A DNA stretch of 64,000 nucleotides from B18-G4 sp032250805 (GCA_032250805.1 JAVVEM010000011.1:16235-80234), one strand, 5' to 3'. Positions 52,646-62,641 are shown, counted from the stretch's first letter. The notes: generated by a model from the sequence alone, not told the origin. Program-made: numbers and translations.

Positions 52646-54952
52646 CTAAAAAGGATACCCTATGGCAATATTTAAAATCAGGTTTTCTCTTCTCCAGCCT
52701 GAACTCCCGAAGTTGATCTCATCGATCACCCATTTATTATTTTGTTCAAGCCATGGTTTCCGCAAAGGTGTTGCAAGATCAAAGCGTAATATAAAAAACG
52801 AAACATCCACTCTTAAGCCAACTCCTGCACCTATAGCTATTTCATTTACGAAGCGGGAAAATGAAAAGGGGTCGCCTAATGTTGAAGGGTTTGATTTTAA
52901 CAACCAAACATTTCCTGCATCAACAAATATGGCTCCTTTTAAAAAGCGATAAATTCCAAAACGATATTCTGAATTTAATTCCAATTTTACATCACCACCT
53001 AATTGTATAAATCCTATGCTATCGTTATTCTGGTTGTAAGTGCCCGGGCCAACGGAATTAGCATTGAATGCACGGATACTGCTAGGTCCACCACTAAAAA
53101 ATTGCCTGGTGTAAGGCAACACTGATGAGTTCCCGTATGGTTTGCCAATACCAGCATAAACTCTCATTGCCAGTTTATTATTATCTCTAAAATTATAATA
53201 CCAACGACCATCAATGCTTAAGCGGGCAAATTGCGAATAGACTGCACCAACCACCCTTGATGGATTGTTAGCTGATATTTTTTTTCCGCTCATTGTTTTA
53301 GCCAACGAAAAAACATTCCCTGCTGCCTCAGATGTAAATTGAAAAAAGTATTGCATTGTTTTAAATGGCAAAACCTGTTCATTGTATGTAAGTATATACA
53401 TGCCTCCACCAATGAACTGTTCTTCATAGCTTTGTTTAAGAAAATAATTTGTCGCCAGCAATTCACTAAATGCGGCTGTTTTGTTTGATAGTTTAGTATA
53501 ACTTATATCTACCGGATTTAATTCATGTTCAATCCTGATATCTTTTTTCCACCTGTACCCGTAAGTGAATTGAAGTGTGTGCATATTGAAATATCCAACT
53601 CTTTTTGTAAAGATATATGATAATGACAAACGTGTTTTTGGAATGTACAAACTGTTGTTATGAATTTTAAAGGGTGAAATAAAACGTGGAAAATATAATT
53701 CCATCTGAGGATTAACAGAAAGAGAATATGGATTTTTATTTGTCCCGCCTAATTGTGCCTCGAATGATGTTGCCAGGCTAAGTTTCAATAATTCGGCACC
53801 TTTAAATGTATTCCTGTTTAAAAGACTCGTATTCAGCCTGGGCCCTGCATAATTATTTGATTTTGAAACAATTTCTATTTCAGCTCTGAAGGTATGCTCC
53901 GGTATGGGTGTCATTAAAATAGTAACATCTAAAAATCCTGCTGCTGAAGTATCGCTGTCTGAAAAATTTATGCGCACAAATTTGTAATTGCCCATGGTCA
54001 TCAAACGGTTCAGCGTGATGTTATGGTTCTTCCTTGAATAGATTTCGTTTTTCCTCAGATAAACAGATCTTGAAATAACTTTTGGCCTGATTTTCATTTC
54101 TGTTTCTTTCCCCAGGAAATAATTGCCCTGATACCATAGCGTATCTTTAGGCTTTACGGCATCCTCGTCAAGCGAATAATCCTGATCTATAAACACTTTG
54201 TTAATGCGATACACCCTTAATGCCTGTTCAGGAATGCTGTCCTTTAAAGTAAGCCGTAATGTTATATCGCGATGCTTAACGGATGTATCAGCTTTAAACA
54301 GTAAAAAATCAGGATTGAAGTAGAAATATCCATTATCTTTCAACAAAGCATCAACCCTTTTCCTTTCACTTTTCAGTTTGTCGAGATTATAATCATCACC
54401 TGCTTTAATCAGTGATTGATTCTTTTCTGTAAGGATGATGCTACTTAAGTCCTCGTCGGTAATTGAGTATATAATTTTATTAATTGTATATGGCACCTGA
54501 ACATGACTGGTGTAAATTATTTTGGAGGTATGTTGTTTTTCAATGCTTTTAAATTCGGTAAAGCTGTTAAAAATTCCGATATTAAAAAGCCTGGCATCAA
54601 TAATAGCTGCTGTAACAGAGGGTTTTATGCTGCTCATCAAAACAGGAGCCTCTCCCTTTTTTCTGAACCACTTATTAAGTTTACTCTGAGGATTTGGACC
54701 AGCTTTCATGTACATCCACAATTTGGGTCGCAAGCCAATAAATTTCTTATTTGGTTTGGGGCGTACTGCATCTTTAGCAAAAGCTTTGATAAACTTGTGT
54801 TTTCTGCGACTAATATGATCTGCCGATTCTAATTTTATCTCTGCGCCTGTATAAAGCTTTTCACCTTCTGGCAAGTGTTTTGTTCCGCTGCACGATGTTA
54901 AAAGCAGCCATATCATGAACAGATAACATAAAGTTTTTATAAGTAATGTCAT
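52646..54952 (-). CDS. TamA/BamA-like outer-membrane assembly protein, predicted lipoprotein
   Basis: 768 residues. The N-terminus has a type II lipobox (LLLTSC, Cys21) rather than a plain signal peptide. It is followed by POTRA-like alpha/beta repeats (about 40-350) and a beta-barrel (about 370-768) that ends GYPF with a terminal Phe, as in Omp85 proteins. It overlaps the TamB-like gene by one base (stop TAA and ATG share an A), so they are coupled. Omp85 members insert or export outer-membrane proteins. As a TamB partner it is probably TamA-like; a BamA-like role cannot be excluded. The lipid anchor is typical of Bacteroidota homologues. Confidence 0.88.
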   Translation of the reverse strand: MTLLIKTLCYLFMIWLLLTSCSGTKHLPEGEKLYTGAEIKLESADHISRRKHKFIKAFAKDAVRPKPNKKFIGLRPKLWMYMKAGPNPQSKLNKWFRKKGEAPVLMSSIKPSVTAAIIDARLFNIGIFNSFTEFKSIEKQHTSKIIYTSHVQVPYTINKIIYSITDEDLSSIILTEKNQSLIKAGDDYNLDKLKSERKRVDALLKDNGYFYFNPDFLLFKADTSVKHRDITLRLTLKDSIPEQALRVYRINKVFIDQDYSLDEDAVKPKDTLWYQGNYFLGKETEMKIRPKVISRSVYLRKNEIYSRKNHNITLNRLMTMGNYKFVRINFSDSDTSAAGFLDVTILMTPIPEHTFRAEIEIVSKSNNYAGPRLNTSLLNRNTFKGAELLKLSLATSFEAQLGGTNKNPYSLSVNPQMELYFPRFISPFKIHNNSLYIPKTRLSLSYIFTKRVGYFNMHTLQFTYGYRWKKDIRIEHELNPVDISYTKLSNKTAAFSELLATNYFLKQSYEEQFIGGGMYILTYNEQVLPFKTMQYFFQFTSEAAGNVFSLAKTMSGKKISANNPSRVVGAVYSQFARLSIDGRWYYNFRDNNKLAMRVYAGIGKPYGNSSVLPYTRQFFSGGPSSIRAFNANSVGPGTYNQNNDSIGFIQLGGDVKLELNSEYRFGIYRFLKGAIFVDAGNVWLLKSNPSTLGDPFSFSRFVNEIAIGAGVGLRVDVSFFILRFDLATPLRKPWLEQNNKWVIDEINFGSSGWRRENLILNIAIGYPF

Positions 54953-57900
54953 TACTTTTGTTTTGCCTGATTAATCTCTTTTGCTTTTTGGGATGCTCTG
55001 AACAAATTTTTCCATTTGTAGAAATCGCGCACATACGATACAGCCACTCCGGTTTCAATTAGCAGCCCGTCAATAGCACCTTCATATTGATTATGCCTGA
55101 ATCCTTTCAACCTGTAGCGGCCATCTTTAGTCAATTTGTACTCTACTGTAATATCGCTGGTAATATCGCTTGCCTTACTTTGTTTTGCTTTTGCTCCTTC
55201 TACATCCACATTACCACCCACCTGAACACTTACGCGTTCGTTAAACAGTTGCTTCCTGATACCTACTGCCACTTCTGTCCTTCCTTGTACCTGTCCGGAG
55301 GAATAATCATCATAGGACTGGATATCGAAATTTAATTCGACACCAGGTACAATATTTGAACTTAGCTGATTTAATTGCGCCGACAAGAATTTGCCTACTG
55401 TGGTACGAACAATGCTTGATGCTCCGATGGCCGCATCTGTTTGAAAAGGATTCTCCTGTATAAATCTGTTTAATACCAATAAAGCAAATACCTGTTTGTT
55501 AAGAGCTGAAGGATTGTTGTTCAGTAAATTCAGTGTTGCATTTACTGCTCCACCTAATATGCCTCTATCTTCCGGTGGTAATTGAATTTCGAAGTTTATT
55601 TCGGGATGTAAAATTTCACCACGAAGCTTCAGCAGTACCAGGAAGGTAAACTTTTGTTTATAGGCGCCTTGATCAACCTGGCTTAATCCCGACATCTGGT
55701 CAGCCATCAGGTTAAAGGGCGAAGTACGGACGGAATAAGTTCCATTGATGGATATTTTTGCATCCAGCAGATCGCCGTTCCAAATGATTGTGCTCCCTGA
55801 ATTAATCTCGAATTTCTTTTTAATTATGGATTTAAATGTTACCATGTAGCTGCCTTCATCAAGATCATAGGCTCCGGTAAGACTTATTTTTCCGCTTCTG
55901 TCCATTGTCAGGCTTAAAGCGGCTTCGCCCTTCACTACCAACGAATCAGAGGTAGATGGATCGATCAATAAGCGCAGTGTGGCATCCTTATCAATTTCGA
56001 TGACCGAAGAGAGGTCAATACCTGTAAAGCCGGGTTTTGAAGCTGCTTTTTCTTCGGGGTTATATAAAATCGAATTCAGATTCGATGAGTTTTCAAACTC
56101 CACTACACCTTCACCTTTGTCAGTAGTAAGTTTTTCGTCAGGCACCACAAATGTAAAGTTGGACCCTTTTTTCATTTTAAATTTGGCATTTACCACCGGA
56201 AGTTTCATGGGCCCGTTAACGTCAATCTTGCTGTCAACTATCATCCTGCCAAAGAACTCTTTGTTGTCTTTTATCGATGTATTAAAAATTAAGAAGTCTT
56301 TCATATTAACTTGCAGGTCAAAAACGAAATCTTTAAACTGTTTCATTTTAACCGTGCCATCAATAATTGCAGAATTCTTGCCGGCATCCAAAAGTGTAAA
56401 AGAATTAAAGTACATGCCATTCTCTTTTAGCCGGATAGTTTCATGTTTCAATTCTAATTTGTTATTTAGCACGGCAGGGTTTACAAATACATTGTTAAAC
56501 ACAAGTTCGCCTGAAATTTGAGGTTTATTGGATGCGCCTTTAATAAATATATTTCCTGTAAGCGTTCCGGATGCTTCTGTTATTTGCCCCATCGAAAATA
56601 CTTCAACCGTTTTCATTGAAAGCGATTGAATGTCAGCATGCATGCTGATTGAATTATTGCCACCTTCAGGAATATAATATCCTTTCACTGTCAGCTTGTT
56701 ATCTGTTCCTGATAAATTCATATCCAGGTCCATTCTTCCGGCTGACGGATTATCTGCTTTAATTGATAAATCACCGATTGATATATCATATACATAAAGG
56801 CTGCTAATGGTGGCATCTGCAATTATACCATAGCTGTCTTTCTCTCTTTTAAGCAATAAATTTCCATTCAGGTTTCCTTGTAAAAGGCTTGTGTCCTTTT
56901 CAATGATCCGGGAAATGTCGTCGAGCTTAAAATTCTTTATTGCCAGGTTTAAATCATCATTGAATTTATCGTGAACCGAAGCGATATTGATCTGGCTTTT
57001 ATTGTTCGTCATAAAAAGGTGATGGATCAGGAAACCCTTTTCCCCGATTTCTATATAATTATCAGCGGCAATGTCCCACCTGTTGTTCATCAGGTAGAAC
57101 TCATCCGGGTCGATAATTAGCCTGTAAATGGTTTTATCTCTGGTAATTTGCGAACGTATCAGAAGTTTTTTGTCCTGATTGTCAGCAATTGACGATACAT
57201 TGGCAAATAGCTTATTGTTTTCCAGTTTCCCATCGATAAGGAAGGTATCTAATTTTACTTGGGCATTAGAAATATTGCTACCTGATATTTTATAGTTTAA
57301 TACCGCAGGATCAGAATTAACTATCACCGCCAGGTCATTGATTTCGGTTGTTCCATAAACTATTTTGTTCATGGTGGCTTGTAACTCCAGGTCGTTATTC
57401 TCACTGTTGTAACTTCCTCGAATTATACCAGGCTCGAACGCATTGAGTTGTGGCAACAGAATCTGTGAAATTATAGGATGATTGTGCAACTGCATTTCAA
57501 AAGTAAAATATGATGGTATGCCCGGGGTTTTTGCTTTAATGCTATCTGAGAATTGAAAATAATTATTGATGAACCTGCTGAGTTCCGCCGGTAGGTCGGC
57601 AGGAAAAATATTTCCCGAATATTTTATGTCAACCAGCGTGCTGCTTATGTTTAGTTCGTTTTTGTTCGGCTCATTTATCGAAGCAAATAATACAGAATCG
57701 AGTTTGTATACTTCCTCTCCACCGGCAACTACAATGCTCGAAATTCCGGCTGTGCCATTCATTTCATTTACAGTGCCACCCTTTAAATCTGCTGTTGCCT
57801 TGAAGCCGATCCGAATATCATCTTCTGTGAAATTTAGCTTTTGAAGGTCAGCTCCCTCCACATTCAAGCGGAATTTATAATGCTCCTGGCCTGGATTTAT

Positions 57901-59928
57901 GTTTACCAGGCCTTCAAGACCAAATATTGCATTTTCGTCATTCAGATTCACTTTGCCTTCAAATGCCTGCCCATTTATATTTCCATCTATCAGAAGGTTG
58001 TGGTATGCATATTTATTCAAATATATTTCAGAAACTTCAGCATGGATATTTGCTTTTATCCTATTTATATCCAGGCCATGCCCTGCAGCCCCAGCTGTTA
58101 GTGTAACAGGCCCATACATCGCTGTATCTTTTAGCAGGCGGCCCAAATCGAAGCCGGTCATGCTAACTTTACCCGTAAAATTTTCATTATTATCAATCGC
58201 TGCATAAAGATCTGCTGATCCAAAACTGCTGCCCAATCCCAGTGTTGATTCAAAGGATTTCATAGTCCCTTCAAAAGCAAGTTTTAATTCCAAATTTTCC
58301 GGGAGTTCGATATTCTCAGGTATTGCATATCCAAGCATCATTGCAATATCTTGCTTCGTTGTATGCAGTTTCAGATCAGGGAAATTAAAATATGCAGTGG
58401 CTGCATCTGGTAAACCGGATATACTGAAATCAGTTTCCAAAAGAGTTTCATCTCCGGTTTTGATCATTATTTTTTTCCCTTTCAGATTGTTCACCCGTCC
58501 ATTTATAATTCCCGAAATGGTAGTAATATTTGTCGTATCTCTGAAAAATTCCTGCTTTATAAGTTGAGGGTTGAAATACAGAATATCAGCATTATTAATG
58601 CTTACATCATCGAGATCCAAATTCAGCACAAGGCGCGGGAGGGAATCTTGTAATGATTTTAACGAACTGTATTGTATGTTTAGATCAGCAGCAATTGACG
58701 AATTTGTTGTTTCGGCTTTAAGCTTTTTCAGAGTGATGGAATGCTGATCCATACTGAACTCTGTTTCAAACATCGCAATTGAGAATTGATTCTGATCAAT
58801 GACACTGAATTTATTTATTGATACCTGTGTCGCATCCGGTGAATACAATATATCTGTTGCTTTAAAATTTAAATGGGTGAAATCCAGGTGATAGGCATCA
58901 AAAGTATTTTTTATTTCAGGCTTGTTGTTAACCTTGTATACAAGTGAGTTATCGTCAAGCTCCAGGCTTTTTGCAGTAACTATCCAGTTGCTGGTTGTGG
59001 TGATTGAGGTTGTAGTGGTATCAGCATAATAGGTAGTATCAATTGTATTATACTCAATTTTACTTTTTGCAAGGTCGAGTTTGTTAAAGGAAATAAGTTC
59101 TTTTTGTAAATCGGCAGAACCATCTTTAATCTCAAAACGATGAATCGCAGCAATTACTGATTGCACGCTTATTCGGTCAGTGTAAGCGATATAAGAATTG
59201 TTGATTTTTATGTTTGTGGCTGTTATTATTGGCAAAATACTTTCAGCGTTTTTATTATCTGCATTTGCCCGCTTATTTATCTTAACATTTCCTTTAAGGC
59301 TTTCAATCAGCAATGCATCAATACTATAAATGGATTTTGCAATATCCATTTCATCCATTTTTAATTCGAGAGCCCTTAGAGCCGCCGTTATGCTTATTCC
59401 GCCAAATTCATCATCATAACGAAATGCGATATCTTTCAGACTTACGTTATCAATGCTGAAAGTCCATTCGGATGCAGGTTCAGTATCAATTTTTGTGCTG
59501 TTGCTTGTATCACTGAAAGCCTTTATCAAGAAATCGTAATTGAAAAGCGAATCGGTTTCAGTGTTATAAAGATTGATGTTTGCATTATCCAATGCGAACG
59601 AACTTACAGATACCTTTTTGGATATTAAATCGTAAAGCGCAATATTTACTTTTACCTGACTGGCAAAAAGCAAGGTGTCTTTTTGAGTATCCTCCAGATA
59701 CAGACCTTCAATAACAACTGATTTTGGAATTAAAATACTGATGTTTTTAATCTCAACACGTGTATGCGTTTTGTCACTTATATAAGTGGTTGCATAGTGT
59801 ACAATTTTGTTTTGAATTGCAGGAATTTGGATCAGTGCAGCAATGATTACGAATAACAGTACAAGGGCAATTGCCACCCAAAGGATAGCCTTAAACGTTT
59901 TTTTTATAATTGTTTTTGCTTTCTTCAA
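54952..59928 (-). CDS. tamB: TamB-like translocation/assembly protein
   Basis: 1,658 residues. A stop codon directly before the frame (59929-59931) leaves TTG 59928 as the start. A membrane anchor lies near 14-36 (AILWVAIALVLLFVIIAAL), then a long repetitive beta region, as in AsmA/TamB bridging proteins. The C-terminal DUF490/TamB domain runs from about 1,250 to 1,600 (VIEIDKDATLRLLIDPSTSDSLVVKGEAALSL and later SSIVRTTVGKFLSAQLNQLSSNIVPGVELNFDIQSY). It would link the inner membrane to the TamA-like protein. The next gene is coupled by a one-base overlap. The family helps phospholipid or protein transport to the outer membrane; exact cargo is open. Confidence 0.92.
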   Translation of the reverse strand: MKKAKTIIKKTFKAILWVAIALVLLFVIIAALIQIPAIQNKIVHYATTYISDKTHTRVEIKNISILIPKSVVIEGLYLEDTQKDTLLFASQVKVNIALYDLISKKVSVSSFALDNANINLYNTETDSLFNYDFLIKAFSDTSNSTKIDTEPASEWTFSIDNVSLKDIAFRYDDEFGGISITAALRALELKMDEMDIAKSIYSIDALLIESLKGNVKINKRANADNKNAESILPIITATNIKINNSYIAYTDRISVQSVIAAIHRFEIKDGSADLQKELISFNKLDLAKSKIEYNTIDTTYYADTTTTSITTTSNWIVTAKSLELDDNSLVYKVNNKPEIKNTFDAYHLDFTHLNFKATDILYSPDATQVSINKFSVIDQNQFSIAMFETEFSMDQHSITLKKLKAETTNSSIAADLNIQYSSLKSLQDSLPRLVLNLDLDDVSINNADILYFNPQLIKQEFFRDTTNITTISGIINGRVNNLKGKKIMIKTGDETLLETDFSISGLPDAATAYFNFPDLKLHTTKQDIAMMLGYAIPENIELPENLELKLAFEGTMKSFESTLGLGSSFGSADLYAAIDNNENFTGKVSMTGFDLGRLLKDTAMYGPVTLTAGAAGHGLDINRIKANIHAEVSEIYLNKYAYHNLLIDGNINGQAFEGKVNLNDENAIFGLEGLVNINPGQEHYKFRLNVEGADLQKLNFTEDDIRIGFKATADLKGGTVNEMNGTAGISSIVVAGGEEVYKLDSVLFASINEPNKNELNISSTLVDIKYSGNIFPADLPAELSRFINNYFQFSDSIKAKTPGIPSYFTFEMQLHNHPIISQILLPQLNAFEPGIIRGSYNSENNDLELQATMNKIVYGTTEINDLAVIVNSDPAVLNYKISGSNISNAQVKLDTFLIDGKLENNKLFANVSSIADNQDKKLLIRSQITRDKTIYRLIIDPDEFYLMNNRWDIAADNYIEIGEKGFLIHHLFMTNNKSQINIASVHDKFNDDLNLAIKNFKLDDISRIIEKDTSLLQGNLNGNLLLKREKDSYGIIADATISSLYVYDISIGDLSIKADNPSAGRMDLDMNLSGTDNKLTVKGYYIPEGGNNSISMHADIQSLSMKTVEVFSMGQITEASGTLTGNIFIKGASNKPQISGELVFNNVFVNPAVLNNKLELKHETIRLKENGMYFNSFTLLDAGKNSAIIDGTVKMKQFKDFVFDLQVNMKDFLIFNTSIKDNKEFFGRMIVDSKIDVNGPMKLPVVNAKFKMKKGSNFTFVVPDEKLTTDKGEGVVEFENSSNLNSILYNPEEKAASKPGFTGIDLSSVIEIDKDATLRLLIDPSTSDSLVVKGEAALSLTMDRSGKISLTGAYDLDEGSYMVTFKSIIKKKFEINSGSTIIWNGDLLDAKISINGTYSVRTSPFNLMADQMSGLSQVDQGAYKQKFTFLVLLKLRGEILHPEINFEIQLPPEDRGILGGAVNATLNLLNNNPSALNKQVFALLVLNRFIQENPFQTDAAIGASSIVRTTVGKFLSAQLNQLSSNIVPGVELNFDIQSYDDYSSGQVQGRTEVAVGIRKQLFNERVSVQVGGNVDVEGAKAKQSKASDITSDITVEYKLTKDGRYRLKGFRHNQYEGAIDGLLIETGVAVSYVRDFYKWKNLFRASQKAKEINQAKQK

Positions 59929-59989
59929 TTATGATGGGTTTATGTCTCGCCTCATAAAGCTTTGATTTTATCCATGTGTGGTGTAGGTA

Positions 59990-60240
59990 AATTGTTTTTT
60001 GCCATGCATAATCACTGTACGGATCAAAATTTTCTCCACATCACTTCTCAGGTCAATTATCGCGCAGCGCAATTAAATATTGAGCTGTTGCAATGGTATT
60101 CATACATTTCGTCACTTAAAGGCCAGCCGTGTATCAAAATAATTGGTCTGCCTTCGCCTGCATCTGTAATATGAAGACGAACATTGGGTTCTTTCTATTT
60201 CAAAATTTTCTGCCCTGCTGGCACCTGTATTTTTTTCCAT
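59990..60240 (-). pseudogene. Alpha/beta-hydrolase gene remnant with frameshifts and internal deletion
   Basis: After ATG 60240 the first frame gives MEKNTGASRAENFEIERTQ, then the match continues in another frame as VRLHITDAGEGRPIILIHG followed by WPLSDEMYEY, including HGWPLS, the oxyanion strand of an alpha/beta hydrolase. Further on, in a third frame, is IDLRSDVEKILIRTVIMHGKK, the C-terminal strand before the catalytic His of that fold. About 150 residues including the nucleophile elbow are missing. It starts just after the HPF gene and cannot encode an active enzyme. Confidence 0.75.
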
Positions 60241-60241
60241 T

Positions 60242-60556
60242 TTAATGATCTTTTAAACGTCCGGTTATTTTTTCCAGCGCAACTTTTACCTTGTCTATGG
60301 CGTCATCAATAGCCTTTTCATGGGTGTTTGCGTGGCCGGTAACTGCGATCGGTTTCATGCCTGCAAGCCGGGCTTCCAACATGCAGCGTTTATCTTTAAA
60401 CCCGTCTTTATGGCCATCTTCATCCGATAAATGAACTTCCACCCTTGTAATCTGTTGACTGAACCTGCTTAGTTTTTCCGATATCAAAGAAGTTACCGAA
60501 GCAATAAATTCCTCGCTTCCAGTTACATTCTTATCTGTATTAAATTGTATTTGCAT
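60242..60556 (-). CDS. hpf: HPF/RaiA-family ribosome hibernation factor
   Basis: 104 residues, the short HPF length. MQIQFNTDKNVTG, the ribosome-binding RVEVHLSDEDGH and KRCMLEARLAGMKPIAV, and the tail AIDDAIDKVKVALEKITGRL are the family pattern. Such proteins bind the 30S decoding region and block translation in stationary phase; the short form favours HPF-like over long HPF with a C-terminal dimerisation domain. It stands alone between repeats and the hydrolase remnant. Confidence 0.88.
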   Translation of the reverse strand: MQIQFNTDKNVTGSEEFIASVTSLISEKLSRFSQQITRVEVHLSDEDGHKDGFKDKRCMLEARLAGMKPIAVTGHANTHEKAIDDAIDKVKVALEKITGRLKDH

Positions 60557-60590
60557 TTTTTTGATTTTTTAATTAATAACGAAATATTGC

Positions 60591-60795
60591 TGCCGGCCGG
60601 CCGACATGTGCCTTGCCGGGCTTTTGGTTGATAGCACACTAAGTTAAGGAATTTGTTTGGATTTGTGAAGTGAAGGCGGAAAAAAGGCATTGAGCATTGA
60701 GTGTTTTGCATGTTAGATGTTACATTTTGTTCTGCAAAGCAGGTTACAACATACCCGTCAAACAGCTTCGCCCGCTTAGCTTTAGCAAAAGCGAT
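60591..60795. repeat. Dispersed intergenic repeat, copy B
   Basis: Partner of copy A (52197-52400): palindrome TGCCGGCCGGC...TGCCTTGCCGG, core CACACTAAGTTAAGGAATTT at 60635, TTTTGTTCTGCAAAGC near 60725 and CTTCGCCCG/AGCTTT near 60766. GTTAGAT at 60713 and ATCTAAC at 60806 are reverse complements just beyond. A minus-strand open frame across it has no recognisable domain and is not called as a gene. Confidence 0.85.
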
Positions 60796-60823
60796 ATTAC
60801 CTTTGGATCTAACGGACCGCTTC

Positions 60824-61147
60824 TTACTCAATATCCCGCACAAGTCGAACATAGTTATATATACGAACTGCATCACCCTGAGGTCCTCTTCCTTCCGGGA
60901 ATTGGGCCGGGTCGCCAATCATAATATCTGCTTTTTGTGCACCTGCTCCATGAACATGTTGCCACTCATTATATAAAAAACACATTGCACGACCAAATGG
61001 GATATAACAGCCATCGGTGGTAGGACCATCTACCAAAACAGTTCCTGACCAAAAATACGGATAATCCTCTTCGCCAGCCTCATTAATAATGGAACTGCAA
61101 TTAAAATAATGATTAATAATCAAGGCTTTATAATCGCGTGTTAACAT
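60824..61147 (-). pseudogene. 5'-truncated C-terminal tail of an Lcl/DUF1566-type protein
   Basis: The frame begins within the 3' end of the DUF3795 gene (20-bp overlap) and reads INEAGEEDYPYFWSGTVLVDG...GDAVRIYNYVRLVRDIE. That ending (WQHVHGAGAQ, GPQGDAVRIYNYVRLVR) is typical of the C-terminus of DUF1566/Lcl_C surface proteins. The N-terminal and any anchor part are missing, and there is no proper start. A gene fragment joined to DUF3795 by recombination is the best reading. Confidence 0.6.
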
Positions 61148-61568
61148 CCGCTTTCTTTATTTCAGTTTTACAATTTATACAAAAATTTCTGTGTACGCTT
61201 AATCCCGAACCACAGACCTTACATTTCCAGTTTTCTTCCTCATTTTTCAGGAATTTTTCAAGTCCATGATTTTTTATGTATGCAAGGTTTTCAATCATGC
61301 TCATTCCGTAGTTTGTTCGGTATCTTTTATCAAGACTTTTTAATCGTGTACATGGATATTTTTTACATTCATAACAAAATCCTGATTCAGTTGCAGCTAA
61401 AAACTCACAATTTACAATTTTACAACTACGACAAACCTTTGGTTTATTCTCATCATCAATTTTAAAGCATCCTCCACAGGGTCGTTTTTCTCGCAAGTGA
61501 CCAATACAAAGTCCACAATTCATTCCACAGGGAGCTATCAAATCAGCATATTTTAAATCCTTATTCAT
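61128..61568 (-). CDS. Zinc-ribbon protein, DUF3795-like
   Basis: 146 residues with many paired cysteines: CGMNCGLC near 14-21, CGGCFKID, CRSCKIVNC, CYECKKYPC, and a last CxxC pair CKVCGSGL...CINCKTE. The order of cysteines fits DUF3795 (zinc-finger-like). No enzyme motif. It has a proper ATG start and its stop lies inside the downstream Lcl_C fragment. Function unknown. Confidence 0.75.
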   Translation of the reverse strand: MNKDLKYADLIAPCGMNCGLCIGHLREKRPCGGCFKIDDENKPKVCRSCKIVNCEFLAATESGFCYECKKYPCTRLKSLDKRYRTNYGMSMIENLAYIKNHGLEKFLKNEEENWKCKVCGSGLSVHRNFCINCKTEIKKADVNTRL

Positions 61569-61706
61569 ATAAGTTATTTGAATTCGGTGTAAGGCTATGT
61601 TGTATTATGGCCGGTATGGACCTTGTCGAACTCAGGGTTTATACACACTAAAGGCATTGTTCTATGAATATGCCCAGGGCCCTTTACCCGATTTTGTTTT
61701 CGTGCG

Positions 61707-62641
61707 TTAATTTGCTGGTAGAATCTTTATAAACTTATATGAAATAGGTTGCATTCCACTTGAATAAACACTAAAACCTAATGCGTCAATACTACAATAA
61801 ACATCTTCATAAAGTGATTTATCTCTCGAAATCCAATTTACTGAATAAAAGTCTTTCGTTGCTGTGTTATTAAAAAGAGCTTTAACTTCTCCACTTTCCC
61901 AGTCGGTGGAATTTTTAGCCCCTGATAGATAAATAACCATATATCCTTCTGCATCCGGGTTTTTCAAAACACCAACGGTATATTTCCCGCCTGTAATATC
62001 TTCAAATGACAATCGAACTCTTTCGTAGATACCTTCTATTGGGGCTAGTCTTTCCTTATTTTCAGCATAATACCCAATTAGCTTTTCTTTTGTCCACGTT
62101 GTCGGATTAGAAGGAAGGCGAAGTTGATTTGAAGGTTTATATGTCCCTTTATTTTTAACTATGCTCTGCCAATCTTCAAGCAGTTTTTTTTCAACATCGG
62201 AGAATTTTCCATACTTAAATTTTTTAACTGACGTAAATGAGAAAATATCTCCATTACAAGTAACAAAAGAAATGGTCATATTTGATATCGAGTTTTTATT
62301 AATATCACCTCCGAACATTACCAAAGAGTATTCACAATAAGATTTAACTGCAATATCGAGTTCTGTTTTCTCTGTTGAAGTTAAAGCTACATATTCAAAG
62401 CCCATTTGCAGCAAATACTTTTGAGCTAAATAATAAAACCCGGCTATACCTGTTTGTTTATCAACCTGCTCTTGGTTTAGAGCATTTAAGCCTATTTCTG
62501 CATATTTAACTCCTGATATATATTTTTCAAATAATAATGAAGGATTTGAAGAGAATGTAGGTTTCTGTGATTGACTATAACCACTAAAAATTAAAGCGGT
62601 AAAAAGCACTACTGTAAGAATCGTTTTTTTATTTTTTTCAT
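61707..62641 (-). CDS. Secreted hypothetical protein; ATG start out of frame across an A-tract
   Basis: The frame of the main body (SQSQKPTFSSNPSLLFEKYISG..., about 300 residues) opens at GTG 62609. An ATG at 62641-62639 starts a good signal peptide only if one A is inserted in the A7 run: with eight A it reads MKKNKKTILTVVLFTALIFSGYSQ. As written, the ATG frame stops at TAG after ten codons. Either the run is a sequencing error, or slippage adjusts expression, or translation begins at GTG 62609. The mature part has a globular, beta-rich plan. Unknown family. Confidence 0.6.

Noticed and set aside
59962..60174. 70-codon plus-strand open frame near the HPF gene
   Set aside because: It lies antisense to the alpha/beta-hydrolase remnant, which explains the sequence better.
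60713..60812. GTTAGAT/ATCTAAC pair as an integron attC site
   Set aside because: The order is GTT first and AAC second, opposite to attC, and there is no integrase or cassette array.
60523..60918. 131-codon minus-strand open frame across repeat copy B
   Set aside because: It runs through the repeat and has no domain; the related stretch at copy A gives only a partial frame.
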